DNA of 64,000 nt from an uncultured Eisenbergiella sp. Lineage in GTDB: Bacteria; Bacillota; Clostridia; Lachnospirales; Lachnospiraceae. Position 1 is the first letter of the stretch. Each line of letters starts with the position of its first letter. Shown piece by piece: positions 46,197 through 55,757 of the stretch. Under the pieces are notes generated by a model, which saw nothing but the letters and a program-made list of their open reading frames with translations, was not told the DNA's origin and searched no databases. The stretch covers positions 1-64,000 of the forward strand of contig CAJFMW010000004.1 of NCBI GenBank assembly GCA_904392525.1. Reading direction: 5' to 3'. A program made the translations under genes and the position numbers.

Positions 46197-48446
46197 TTAT
46201 TCCATTATGGCTTCCAACTTTTCTTCCAGAGAGCGAAGGTGTATATTCCGGTTTTCCCCTTCGGCATGTACCCGGATGGCGCTGCCCTTTCTCACCGCGC
46301 GTACGGTAAGAACCGTTTTCCCTTTCAGATCGGTAACTTCGGTTTCCGCCTCCGCGCCGTCCTCAAACAGGCTCAGATATAGGGTTACTCCGTCGGCATA
46401 GGCATAATCCGGCCTGGAATCTTCCGCCCCTACGGCCAGAATGGTATTGGGCTTAAGCAGCAGGGGCATGCGGAAGTAATCATAGCTCTCTTTGTGCCAT
46501 TTTCCTCCGGCCACTTCCTCCTCCGTAAGGATATTATACCACCTGCCCTCCGGCACGTAATACTCCACCTCGCCGGACGATTTGAAAATGGGCGCCGCCA
46601 GCAGGCTGTCTCCCAGCATATACTGCCGGTCCAGGGTTTCACAGCTGCGGTCCTCCGGAAATTCCACGAACATGGGGCGCAGCAGGGGCGTTCCGTGCTC
46701 ATGGGAAAGAACCGCCTGCCGGTAAAGATAGGGCATGAGGCTGCACTTTAATTTCACAAATTTCCGCAGCACGTCGCAGGCCTCTTCATCAAAAAGCCAG
46801 GGTACGCGGTAGGAGCTGGAACCGTGCAGACGGCTGTGGGAGCTCAGCAGACCGAACTGACACCATCTTTTGTAAATATCCGCCGGAGCCGTGCTTTCAA
46901 ATCCGCTGATGTCATGGCTCCAGAATCCAAAGCCTGCGCAGGAAAGGGACAGTCCGCTTCTTAAGGTCTCCGCCATGGACGGGTAGGTTGCAGAGCAGTC
47001 TCCGCCCCAGTGGGCCGGAAATTTCTGTCCTCCCACCGTCGCCGAGCGGGCGAAGAGTACGGCCTCGCCCTCTCCCCGCTCTCTTTCCAGCAGTTCAAAA
47101 ACGGCCTTATTGTACAGGTACGTATAGTAATTATGCATCTTCACCGGGTCCGATCCATCGAACCAGGCGATGTCCCTCACCGGGATTCTTTCCCCGAAAT
47201 CCGTTTTGAAGCAGTCCACGCCCATGTCTAGCAGGGTTTTCAGCTTTCCCTGATACCATGCGGCGGCATCCGGATTGGTAAAGTCCACCAGTCCCATTCC
47301 CGCCTGCCACATATCCGTCTGCCACACGTCTCCGTTCGTCTTTTTCAAAAGATAGCCCTGCTCCATTCCTTCCTGAAACAGCGGGGATTTCTGGCCGATA
47401 TAGGGATTGATCCATACGCAGATCTTCAGCCCCCTGTCGTGATACCGCTTCAGCATACCCTCCGGGTCCGGGAAGGTCGCGGGATCCCAGGTGAAATTGC
47501 ACCATTCGAAGGCTTCCATCCAGTAGCAGTCAAAATGAAACACATGAAGGGGAATGTCTCTGTCCGCCATTCCCTGAATGAAGCTGCTGGTGGTCGCTTC
47601 GTCATAATCGGTGGTAAAGGAGGTGGTGAGCCAGAGTCCGAAGGACCACGCCGGAGGAAGCGCCGGCTTTCCGGTAAGCTCCGTATACTTTTCAATGGTT
47701 CCCTTCGGCGTCCTTCCGTTGATCACATAGTAATCCAGCCGTTCCCCCTCTACGGAGAACTGGACTCTCTCCACCTTCTCACTTGCGATCTCAAAGGACA
47801 CGTCTCCCTCGTTATCCACCAGAACACCATAGCCCTTATTAGTTATGTAAAAGGGAATGTTTTTATAGGCAATTTCGCTGGAGGTACCGCCGTCCTCGTT
47901 CCACATCTCCACGACCTGTCCGTTTTTGACGAAAGGGGTAAAACGTTCGCCCAGTCCGTATATGGATTCATCCACATCGATGGCGAGGGCTTCCACCGTA
48001 TAGGTTCTGCCGGTTTCGTTGTTTCTGATATTGGCCATGTTCCGAAACCCTGTACCGGTCAGCTCCCTGTCCCCGTCCAGGAAACGGATCCCCCAGGAAT
48101 CAGGACGCTTGTCCACCACCGCTTTGGTTTCGCCGGACTGATAGAGCAGGAACTCTTCGTTTTCCTCAATTCTCACATGGGGCGCCGTATTTTTGATTTC
48201 CGCAAAGGGTCCCTTATACGCCGTTCCGTCAAAATGGGAGATGGACACCTTAATCACATCCTCCATCGGGCTGGAAAGGCGGATGGTCAGCATTCCCAGA
48301 TTCAGACAGTCTCCCCGGTTTGCGATATGCTTCCCCGGCGCATAGATGGTAAGCTCCCCTCCGTTTCTTCTGCTGTCCGCGTATTCTACGGCATAAAGCG
48401 GCGTCATTTCCTTTTTTACACACCAGTATCCGTCTGTAAATTTCAT
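46197..48446 (-). CDS. GH31 alpha-xylosidase (YicI-like)
   Basis: FHFDCYWMEAFEWCNFTWDPATFPDPEGML...CFKTDFGERIPVRDIAW. Confidence 0.92.
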   Translation of the reverse strand: MKFTDGYWCVKKEMTPLYAVEYADSRRNGGELTIYAPGKHIANRGDCLNLGMLTIRLSSPMEDVIKVSISHFDGTAYKGPFAEIKNTAPHVRIEENEEFLLYQSGETKAVVDKRPDSWGIRFLDGDRELTGTGFRNMANIRNNETGRTYTVEALAIDVDESIYGLGERFTPFVKNGQVVEMWNEDGGTSSEIAYKNIPFYITNKGYGVLVDNEGDVSFEIASEKVERVQFSVEGERLDYYVINGRTPKGTIEKYTELTGKPALPPAWSFGLWLTTSFTTDYDEATTSSFIQGMADRDIPLHVFHFDCYWMEAFEWCNFTWDPATFPDPEGMLKRYHDRGLKICVWINPYIGQKSPLFQEGMEQGYLLKKTNGDVWQTDMWQAGMGLVDFTNPDAAAWYQGKLKTLLDMGVDCFKTDFGERIPVRDIAWFDGSDPVKMHNYYTYLYNKAVFELLERERGEGEAVLFARSATVGGQKFPAHWGGDCSATYPSMAETLRSGLSLSCAGFGFWSHDISGFESTAPADIYKRWCQFGLLSSHSRLHGSSSYRVPWLFDEEACDVLRKFVKLKCSLMPYLYRQAVLSHEHGTPLLRPMFVEFPEDRSCETLDRQYMLGDSLLAAPIFKSSGEVEYYVPEGRWYNILTEEEVAGGKWHKESYDYFRMPLLLKPNTILAVGAEDSRPDYAYADGVTLYLSLFEDGAEAETEVTDLKGKTVLTVRAVRKGSAIRVHAEGENRNIHLRSLEEKLEAIME

Positions 48447-48483
48447 GTCGGTATTCTCCTTTTCCCAGTCTGGATTTTTCCAG

Positions 48484-50985
48484 TCAGCACATATTTCCAG
48501 GACGAAAGCCCACGGCTTTCGTCCGCCTCTTCCCGATCAGGCGGATGTGAAAATCCCCCTTTCGAAATTCCATATCCCCTTGGGAATCCCATTCCACCTT
48601 CCCGCTCTCATCCTGATAGCGGATCTGCGTCACGCAGTATTCTCCCTTTTCGTATCCGTAGCCGTCTCCCGCATCCTCATACAGGGCAAAGCTTCCATCC
48701 GCTCCCGCGTAGATCTGCAGCCAAATCTCCCTGCCTTCCATTTCCGCCGTACTCTCTCCCGGCTCCATCACCGGCAGGATGGAACCGGCCTTCACATAAA
48801 CCGGAATGTGATCGATCCCGACACGGACCTCAATCTCCCGGCCTCCTTCATGGTGTTCTTCCGTATAAAAATCATACCAGTCCGTTCCTGCCGGAAGATA
48901 TACCGTCCGGACGGATTCCTTTCCTTCCATGGACTCCGTAATCGGGCAGATCAGAAGGTTTGGCCCGAACATATATGCATCCATGATGCCAGCCGCCTTC
49001 TCATCCTGCGGAAAATCAAAGACCAGCGGGCGCATCATGGTGCCGTTTTCTCTCCAGACCGCTCCTGCCAGAGAATAGATATAGGGAAGCAGCCGGTATC
49101 TTCCCCGAATGGCGGAAAGGAGCGCTTCATAAAAAGGCTCGCCCGGCGCGCCGGACTGCCCTGACTCAAATTGCCATGGCTCTCTCCTGCAGTCCGTTCC
49201 GTGGCTCCGGAAAACGGGCAGAAAGGCACCGTACTGGAACCATCTCACATACAGCTCCCGGTACGCCGGATCCTGACTGCCGTTCTCATATTCTCCGTTC
49301 CAGAACCAGGTATTTCCCTTTTTCGTAAAAAAGGCACCGATGTCCAGCGTCCAGTAGGGCATACCGCTGGCGCAGAAATGCAGTCCCGCAGCGATCTGGC
49401 GGCGCAGAGTCTCCCAGCTGGCAGAGATGTCACCCGACCAGAGGATCGTTCCGTACCTCTGGCTTCCTGCCCAGCCGCTCCGGGTCAGATTGACCACCCG
49501 CTTTTCACGAAAAGGCATGGGGGACTGATCCTGCCGGCTGTCCGCATTCTCTTCCGGCGCGCCGGACAGGAAACGTGCGGCGCAGTCTCTCTGCCCTTCA
49601 TAGACCGCTCTGGCATGATACATACCGTAAGCGTTCGCCTTCTGGCGGGGCATGATCTCAGACGCTGCTTCCAGATATTCGTGATACATCTCTCCCGGCT
49701 CCGGTTTCAGCTTCCGGCTCCATTCCGGCGTCACCGGCTCGCAGGAATCGCACCACCAGGCGTCGATCCCGTACCGGAACAGCCCTTCCTCCGCCTGCTT
49801 CCAGTACAGCTTCCGCCCCTCCTCCCGGAAGGCGTCATAGATCTCGCTGCCGGGCAGCAGCAGTCCCGCCTCCTGAAACTCCCGATAATTGTCACATTCC
49901 GCGCTCATGTTCGGCCAGATGGAAATCATGAAATGCACGTTTTTCCCATGCAGCGCATCCGTCATGGCGGCCGGATCGGGAAAACGCTCCGGATCGAAGG
50001 TTTTCTGGCCCCACAGATCCCCTGTCCAGGACATCCAGTCCAGCACCAGCGCATCCAGCCCGATGCCACGCCTACGGAATTCCTCCGCTGTCTCCACAAG
50101 CTCCTGCGCCGACTCATACCGCTCCTGGGACTGGATATAGCCGAATGCCCATTTCGGAAGCATGGTTGCCTGTCCCGTCAGAGCACGGAACTGTCCGATC
50201 ACCTCATCCGGGCGGCCCGCCAGAAAATAATAATCCAGATATTCATCCGCTTCCGTGTAAAGATAGGAACCGTACTGCGTATCGTTAAACACCGCTGTTC
50301 CCTGGGTGGACAACAGGATACCATAGCCGTTTCCGGAAAGGAGCAGAGGAATGGCAATCTTCAGATTGGCCTGATGCAGGTACTGGGTGGTATGCCGCAG
50401 ATTCCATACGCCTTCCTCCGCCTGCCCCAGTCCGTACAGCCGCTCCCCCGGTGCAAAATCCAGATACAGCCTGGTACGGCACAGCTTCCGGTCAAATACC
50501 CGGTCCGCTTCCTTAATTCTCTTCTTGATCCCGTCCGGCGTTGCCACTTCCTCCACCCTGGTGTTTTCATTGATCACCGGGCGGAAGGAATCATAATCTT
50601 CCGTATTTTTGCTCTCCCATGCCCGTTCCGCCAAAAGCGGCGTACCATCCGGACGCTCATAGCGGATGGAGCCGGTGGCACGTGCCGCGATCAGATGAAG
50701 CTGCGCCGTTTCCAGCCGGATTTCCCGGTCGTTTTCCGTCCATTTCCACCACCGGGTATCCGGGGCCGATCCCCTCTCCGGGCAGACGCAGGATTCGGAC
50801 AGATCCGCGTATTCCGCTCCCTGTTCCTTTCCAAAGCTTCCGTTTTCCGTCCAGGAAACCCGGACCGCCCGGTCCGTCTGCGGAATCAGACGGATGATTC
50901 CGGCTTCTGATGTGAGGAAAAGGGCGTTTTCCTCTCTGGTCACTTCTGTAATCGCCCTGCTTTTTCTCCCCGATGCCTGAAGCAT
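48484..50985 (-). CDS. GH31 family glycosidase
   Basis: PKWAFGYIQSQERYESAQELVETAEEFRRRGIGLDALVLDWMSWTGDLWGQKTFDPERFPDP. Confidence 0.9.
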   Translation of the reverse strand: MLQASGRKSRAITEVTREENALFLTSEAGIIRLIPQTDRAVRVSWTENGSFGKEQGAEYADLSESCVCPERGSAPDTRWWKWTENDREIRLETAQLHLIAARATGSIRYERPDGTPLLAERAWESKNTEDYDSFRPVINENTRVEEVATPDGIKKRIKEADRVFDRKLCRTRLYLDFAPGERLYGLGQAEEGVWNLRHTTQYLHQANLKIAIPLLLSGNGYGILLSTQGTAVFNDTQYGSYLYTEADEYLDYYFLAGRPDEVIGQFRALTGQATMLPKWAFGYIQSQERYESAQELVETAEEFRRRGIGLDALVLDWMSWTGDLWGQKTFDPERFPDPAAMTDALHGKNVHFMISIWPNMSAECDNYREFQEAGLLLPGSEIYDAFREEGRKLYWKQAEEGLFRYGIDAWWCDSCEPVTPEWSRKLKPEPGEMYHEYLEAASEIMPRQKANAYGMYHARAVYEGQRDCAARFLSGAPEENADSRQDQSPMPFREKRVVNLTRSGWAGSQRYGTILWSGDISASWETLRRQIAAGLHFCASGMPYWTLDIGAFFTKKGNTWFWNGEYENGSQDPAYRELYVRWFQYGAFLPVFRSHGTDCRREPWQFESGQSGAPGEPFYEALLSAIRGRYRLLPYIYSLAGAVWRENGTMMRPLVFDFPQDEKAAGIMDAYMFGPNLLICPITESMEGKESVRTVYLPAGTDWYDFYTEEHHEGGREIEVRVGIDHIPVYVKAGSILPVMEPGESTAEMEGREIWLQIYAGADGSFALYEDAGDGYGYEKGEYCVTQIRYQDESGKVEWDSQGDMEFRKGDFHIRLIGKRRTKAVGFRPGNMC

Positions 50986-51010
50986 AATTTTTTTCCCTCC
51001 CTTTTATCTC

Positions 51011-51820
51011 CTACAGATGCATCCTCCGAAATGCCCCTGGCGTCATGCCCACGGCATTGCGGAATATCAGAATAAAATGACTGGTATCACAGTAGCCCAC
51101 CTCATTGGCAATAACCTGAACCCTTCTTTCCGGATGACGGAGCAGAAGCTCCTTCGCCCGTGTTATACGGTAACCGGTCAGATATTCATAGACAGAACAG
51201 CCCATATATTGCTGGAAAACCCGTGACAGATACTGCGGAGAAATGTACACCCTTCCGCTGAGCTCTTCCAACGTCAATGGCTCCATATAGCTGTCCTGTA
51301 TGAGCTTCAGAACCGGCCGCACATATTTTTCCATCGCAGGACTGCCCGTTTTCTCCGGCATGACTCTGCTGTCCGCCAGAAGAAGCAGCAGCTGATAGCT
51401 GTACAGGGAAGCCTGGTACAGGTTGACCGGAGTCTCCTCAAAGCACTTCACAGCTTTCTGTATGATATCCCGGATCGCATGTCCCTTTTCTCCCTCTGCC
51501 AGCAGAACCTGCGCATTCCGAAGAAGCGTTGGAATGCTATCCTGCAGCAGTCCGCTGAAGGTTGCAAAAAGGGTGATCCATCCGCCGCCTTCTCCATGGT
51601 ATTCATGAGGCACGCCCGGAGCCAGCAGAATTCCCTGGCCCTCTTCCAGAAAATAGATCTCTTTCCCTACAGTGACAGATCCGACTCCTTTCTCCGTCTG
51701 CAGGTAGTGATACAAAGGAAAGCCCCTCGGCCTGCGGTTTGGCTCCTGTTCCCAGCGAATACCAAGAGAATCAAACTGAAAGGGCTCTCTGCTTAATGTG
51801 CTGTTAAAGTAAATCGGCAT
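51011..51820 (-). CDS. AraC family transcriptional regulator
   Basis: C-terminal PLTLEELSGRVYISPQYLSRVFQQYMGCSVYEYLTGYRI...ANEVGYCDTSHFILIFRNAVGMTPGAFR; start at MPIYFNSTL. Confidence 0.9.
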   Translation of the reverse strand: MPIYFNSTLSREPFQFDSLGIRWEQEPNRRPRGFPLYHYLQTEKGVGSVTVGKEIYFLEEGQGILLAPGVPHEYHGEGGGWITLFATFSGLLQDSIPTLLRNAQVLLAEGEKGHAIRDIIQKAVKCFEETPVNLYQASLYSYQLLLLLADSRVMPEKTGSPAMEKYVRPVLKLIQDSYMEPLTLEELSGRVYISPQYLSRVFQQYMGCSVYEYLTGYRITRAKELLLRHPERRVQVIANEVGYCDTSHFILIFRNAVGMTPGAFRRMHL

Positions 51821-52040
51821 GATCCCCTCTCCTTTTCCCGTTCTGTTCTCTTCGAGCATAGCATGTACCCTTCCAGCCGTCAATTGTTTCATAAACTTAT
51901 ATTTTATGGGCCGTATTCTTATACTTTTTTCCCATAATTCCTTTATAATCACTTTATGAAAAGACTTTTCATCCCGTTTCCCGGCGAGGGGGCATTTTTG
52001 TTTACTTTTCTTTTATATTTTACAGCGAAGGAGGACTACT

Positions 52041-54050
52041 GTGGAACCAAAATTTAAACGGATCCTCTATGGAGGAGACTATAACCCGAATCAGTGGCCG
52101 GAAGAAATCTGGAAGGAAGACATGCGCATTTTCCGGGATGCCCGAATCAACAGCGCCACCATAAACGTTTTTTCCTGGGCAAAGATACAGCCTTCCGAGC
52201 ATGAATATCATTTTGATGAGCTGGACCGGATTGTGGACATGCTTTCAGAGGAAAACTATGACATCGTCATGGCCACCTCCACCGCAGCGCTTCCTGCCTG
52301 GATGGTCAAAAGATACCCGGAAGTCATGCATACCGATTATGAAGGAAGGCGTCATAAATTCGGCGGCCGACACAACGCCTGCCCCAATTCTCCGGTATAC
52401 CGTCATTTCGCAGCCTCTCTTGTCGAAAGGCTGGCAGAAAAATATGCGCATAATCCCCATGTCACCTGCTGGCATATCAATAACGAATTCGGTAACGAAT
52501 GCTACTGCGATATCTGCCAGAATGCATTCCGCGTCTGGCTGAAGGACAGGTACAAAACCATTGAAGCGGTAAACGAAGCCTGGAACATGGAATTCTGGGG
52601 ACATACGCTTTATGACTGGGATGAAATTGTTCTCCCCAATGCGCTGGGAGACGGTTTTTGGGGGGATCGTACCAATTTCGCGGGAATTTCCCTGGATTAC
52701 CGCCGTTTCATTTCGGACAGCTATCTGGACTGCTATAAGCTGGAACGGGATATCATTCACCGGCATAATCCGGAAACTGTGATAACCACCAATCTGATGG
52801 GAACCTACAAGGGACTGGACTATTTCAAATGGGCAAAGGAGATGGACATCATCTCCTGGGACAATTATCCGGCGTATGATACGCTTCCCGCACAGACGGC
52901 AATGAGGCATGACCTGATGCGCGGGCTGAAGGATCGGCCCTTTCTGATCATGGAGCAGACACCCAGCCAGCAGAACTGGCAGAAATACAATACGCTGAAA
53001 CGCCCGGGACAGATGCGCGCGCTGAGCTATCAGGGAATCGCGCATGGAGCGGATTCCGTCCAGTATTTTCAGCTGCGCCGCAGCGTCGGTGGCTGTGAGA
53101 AATTCCACGGGGCCGTGATTGCGCACTCGGGCACGGAAAACACGCGGGTCTTCCGGGAGGTAGCGCAGCTGGGAAAAGAGCTGGAAAGCTTCGGTACTGC
53201 CACTCTGGGAAGCGAAAAGCATTCTGAGGCCGGTATTCTTTTCGACTGGGAAAATTACTGGGCGCTGGAATATACCAGCGGTCCCTGCGCCGACCTGAAA
53301 TACGTTCCGCAGATTCAGCAGTATTATGATTATTTTTATGAGCACAATATTTCCGTAGACATGCTTCCTGTGGACGCTGATTTTTCCCGATATAAAATCC
53401 TGTGCGCTCCGGTTCTCTACATGGTCCGCGGAAACATGAAGGAATCTCTGGAAGCCTTTGTCAGAAACGGCGGCATCCTGGTCCTGACCTATATGAGCGG
53501 CATCGTGGGAGCGTCCGACAACGTTTATCTGGGGGGCTATCCCGGTCCCTTACGTGATCTGGCCGGAATCTGGGTGGAAGAAATCGACTCCCTTCCCCCT
53601 GAGCTTCACAATGGAATTCGCTTTTCCGACGGCAGCCATGCGGAATGCAATCTGGTCTATGATCAGATCCATCTGGAAGGCGCGGAGACGCTTGGAGAAT
53701 ATACCCGGGATTTCTACGCCGGAACGCCGTCCGTTACCAGGAACCGCTTCGGAAACGGAGCCGTCTATTATATCGGTACACAGCCGGATAAGGCCGGACT
53801 CACCCATATCCTGGACCAGGCCGCTGCGGAAAGTCAGGTCCACAGCCTGATTCCGGAGGCCTCTGAACTGGAAATCTCCTGCAGGGAAAGCGGAGACACC
53901 CGCTTCTATTATCTGATCAACTTCAGCGGCAAAGAACAGCCGGTGCCGAAAAGTCTGGCCGGAAAGACAGACCTGATCACCGGTGTGCCGAGTGCGGCGG
54001 AGGATGTTCTGATGCCCTGGGATGTGAAAATCCTGGCCGAGGCGCTCTGA
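52041..54050 (+). CDS. GH42 beta-galactosidase
   Basis: KRILYGGDYNPNQWPEEIWKEDMRIFRDARINSATINVFSWAKIQP...HINNEFG. Confidence 0.94.
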   Translation: MEPKFKRILYGGDYNPNQWPEEIWKEDMRIFRDARINSATINVFSWAKIQPSEHEYHFDELDRIVDMLSEENYDIVMATSTAALPAWMVKRYPEVMHTDYEGRRHKFGGRHNACPNSPVYRHFAASLVERLAEKYAHNPHVTCWHINNEFGNECYCDICQNAFRVWLKDRYKTIEAVNEAWNMEFWGHTLYDWDEIVLPNALGDGFWGDRTNFAGISLDYRRFISDSYLDCYKLERDIIHRHNPETVITTNLMGTYKGLDYFKWAKEMDIISWDNYPAYDTLPAQTAMRHDLMRGLKDRPFLIMEQTPSQQNWQKYNTLKRPGQMRALSYQGIAHGADSVQYFQLRRSVGGCEKFHGAVIAHSGTENTRVFREVAQLGKELESFGTATLGSEKHSEAGILFDWENYWALEYTSGPCADLKYVPQIQQYYDYFYEHNISVDMLPVDADFSRYKILCAPVLYMVRGNMKESLEAFVRNGGILVLTYMSGIVGASDNVYLGGYPGPLRDLAGIWVEEIDSLPPELHNGIRFSDGSHAECNLVYDQIHLEGAETLGEYTRDFYAGTPSVTRNRFGNGAVYYIGTQPDKAGLTHILDQAAAESQVHSLIPEASELEISCRESGDTRFYYLINFSGKEQPVPKSLAGKTDLITGVPSAAEDVLMPWDVKILAEAL

Positions 54051-54094
54051 TTCTGTTGGGTTCAAAGCATGGGGGGATGACACTGTCCGGGCAA

Positions 54095-54126
54095 AGCGGC
54101 CCGTTCTTCAACCGGGCCGCTCTTTA
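54095..54126 (+). terminator. Probable terminator after the GH42 gene
   Basis: AGCGGCCCG...CGGGCCGCT followed by a short T-rich stretch. Confidence 0.55.
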
Positions 54127-54165
54127 AACGGCATCCCTTCTTTTCCGGGCGGAAGGAGGCGCGGC

Positions 54166-55155
54166 CTAAGGCGTCTTTGCTTCCAACGCCCACTTATCCC
54201 CGCCGTCCGGAGTATATTTGTTGTACATCCAGTTTCCGGTCAGCTCGTTGCGGATGCGCAGACATCCGTCCTCATCCTCCATCTCAAACAGAAGCATCCG
54301 TTCCTGGCCGCTTCTGTTCGGAGAATGCAGCCCCATCAGGAGCCTGCCCGCAAAGTCCGTAAAGAGCATGGAGTGGCCGCCGTCCTGGCTGAACAGGGGC
54401 TCCGGCTCCTGTTTCCAGGGCCCGGTGATCTCTCCGGACAGGGAACGGGCATAGCCGCAGGTGTAGGCTGTATTGGAAAAGCTGCTCCAGACCATGAGAA
54501 GCTCTCCGTTCTTCGCCCGATGCATGTAAGGGCCGTCCGTCACCCTGGCCCAGCCCATATGGGGCTGGGGCTCGGTCAGCTTCCACAGGCCCGACGGATC
54601 GGTGAACTTCCAGGGCGCTTCCGAAGCGCGGAACAGAATGACAGGCTCTCCGACGGAGTCTGACAGATCCTCCTTCATGCGGATGGCACAGATCTGACCG
54701 TCCTGTACCTGAAGCCATTCATGGCAGAACACCATCCAGGGATTTCCCTTTCTGTCCTCATACAGGGTTCCGTCCAGACACTGCCAGTCCGCAGGGGTGG
54801 CCGGGCCGTTCTTCTTCGGTACAAAGGGGCCTCTCGGAGTATCCGCCTCCAGGAACTGACAGCCCCGGTATCCGCCCGGCGCGCGGAAGGAGCTGATCAG
54901 ATAGTATTTTCCCCGCCAGTAATGACATTCCGGCGCCCAGAAATCAAGCGGCCCCCAGAAATCCTCATCCGGTTCAAACACGGGATAGCTTTCCGACCAC
55001 CAGATCAGGTCATCGCTATCCCGGACATTCACCGCACGCCCTTTCTGTCCCGGCCTGGCAAAGCAGTCGTACAGAAAATATTTCCGTTCTTCCCTGCTGG
55101 GAAGAATGCACACATCCCTCGTATGCAGATCCCTGACATGAATTTTTCCATTCAT
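54166..55155 (-). CDS. GH43-like beta-propeller glycoside hydrolase
   Basis: FWAPECHYWRGKYYLISSFRAPGGYRGCQFLEADTPRGPFVP; several possible ATGs (55155, 55161, 55173); SD spacing favours 55155. Confidence 0.85.
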   Translation of the reverse strand: MNGKIHVRDLHTRDVCILPSREERKYFLYDCFARPGQKGRAVNVRDSDDLIWWSESYPVFEPDEDFWGPLDFWAPECHYWRGKYYLISSFRAPGGYRGCQFLEADTPRGPFVPKKNGPATPADWQCLDGTLYEDRKGNPWMVFCHEWLQVQDGQICAIRMKEDLSDSVGEPVILFRASEAPWKFTDPSGLWKLTEPQPHMGWARVTDGPYMHRAKNGELLMVWSSFSNTAYTCGYARSLSGEITGPWKQEPEPLFSQDGGHSMLFTDFAGRLLMGLHSPNRSGQERMLLFEMEDEDGCLRIRNELTGNWMYNKYTPDGGDKWALEAKTP

Positions 55156-55173
55156 TTTCATTTTCCCCTCCAT

Positions 55174-55302
55174 GCCGAAGCGATACGCTGAGGCCGCGAG
55201 GAGAAATCACGCAGGTGATTTCTCCTCTGCGATCACAGCAGTTTTGTGCTTCGGCGCAAAACTGCTGATTGAAAAATAAGCCATCGGGCTTATTTTTCAA
55301 TC
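55174..55302. repeat. Multi-hairpin palindromic element, copy 2
   Basis: gccgaagcg...cgctgaggc; 13-bp stem 55198-55227; cagcagttttg/caaaactgctg 55236-55267; 16-bp stem 55267-55302 (gattgaaaaataagcc atcg ggcttatttttcaatc). Confidence 0.92.
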
Positions 55303-55315
55303 TTCCCCTGTATCT

Positions 55316-55690
55316 TTAGTCTATCATCCGAAAAAAATACCACCTGTGATTCTCCACGCTGTAACGGATCTCATAGGTCCGTCTGCGGCCTCCGATCGAA
55401 GAGGCACAGATGAACTGCTCAATCTGAAGCCCCACATAGTGAATGGTTTTTCCGGAAAGCACGCTGCCGATTTCCACCTTCCGGATCCGATTGTCCTCAT
55501 CCGCATACCGGAACCAGAGCGGATGGAGCTTGCCCGTAGTATCGCACAGGGCCGCCACCTGAATCGGAAGATTCCGGTTCACTTCAACGGCCTCCGGCAG
55601 TCTGTGACCGCGGCTCCGGCCTGTTCCCGCCGGTTCCCTGTTCCCATGGTTCCTGTCCTTCATGGCAGTTTCCGCTGCAGTCTGCTTCAT
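55316..55690 (-). CDS. Small SOS-regulated hypothetical, possibly of a Y-family-polymerase accessory family
   Basis: ...NLPIQVAALCDTTGKLHPLWFRYADEDNRIRKVEIGSV...YEIRYSVENHRWYFFRMID; SD AAAGGGGTG and start at 55690. Confidence 0.65.
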   Translation of the reverse strand: MKQTAAETAMKDRNHGNREPAGTGRSRGHRLPEAVEVNRNLPIQVAALCDTTGKLHPLWFRYADEDNRIRKVEIGSVLSGKTIHYVGLQIEQFICASSIGGRRRTYEIRYSVENHRWYFFRMID

Positions 55691-55704
55691 AGAATCACCC
55701 CTTT

Positions 55705-55718
55705 CGAACATTTGTTCT
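55705..55718. promoter_or_regulatory. LexA (SOS) box 1
   Basis: CGAACATTTGTTCT, close to the Gram-positive CGAACRNRYGTTYG consensus. Confidence 0.7.
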
Positions 55719-55725
55719 TTTCATC

Positions 55726-55754
55726 ATCATATCAGAACAAACGTTTGTTGTAAA
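55726..55754 (-). promoter_or_regulatory. Promoter with LexA box 2 in the spacer
   Basis: Minus strand TTTACA, 17-nt spacer, TATGAT; AGAACAAACGTTTG (55734-55747) occupies the spacer. Confidence 0.7.
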
Positions 55755-55757
55755 GAG

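Noticed and set aside
47439-50910. 500- and 579-aa plus-strand ORFs
   Set aside because: Antisense to the two GH31 genes.
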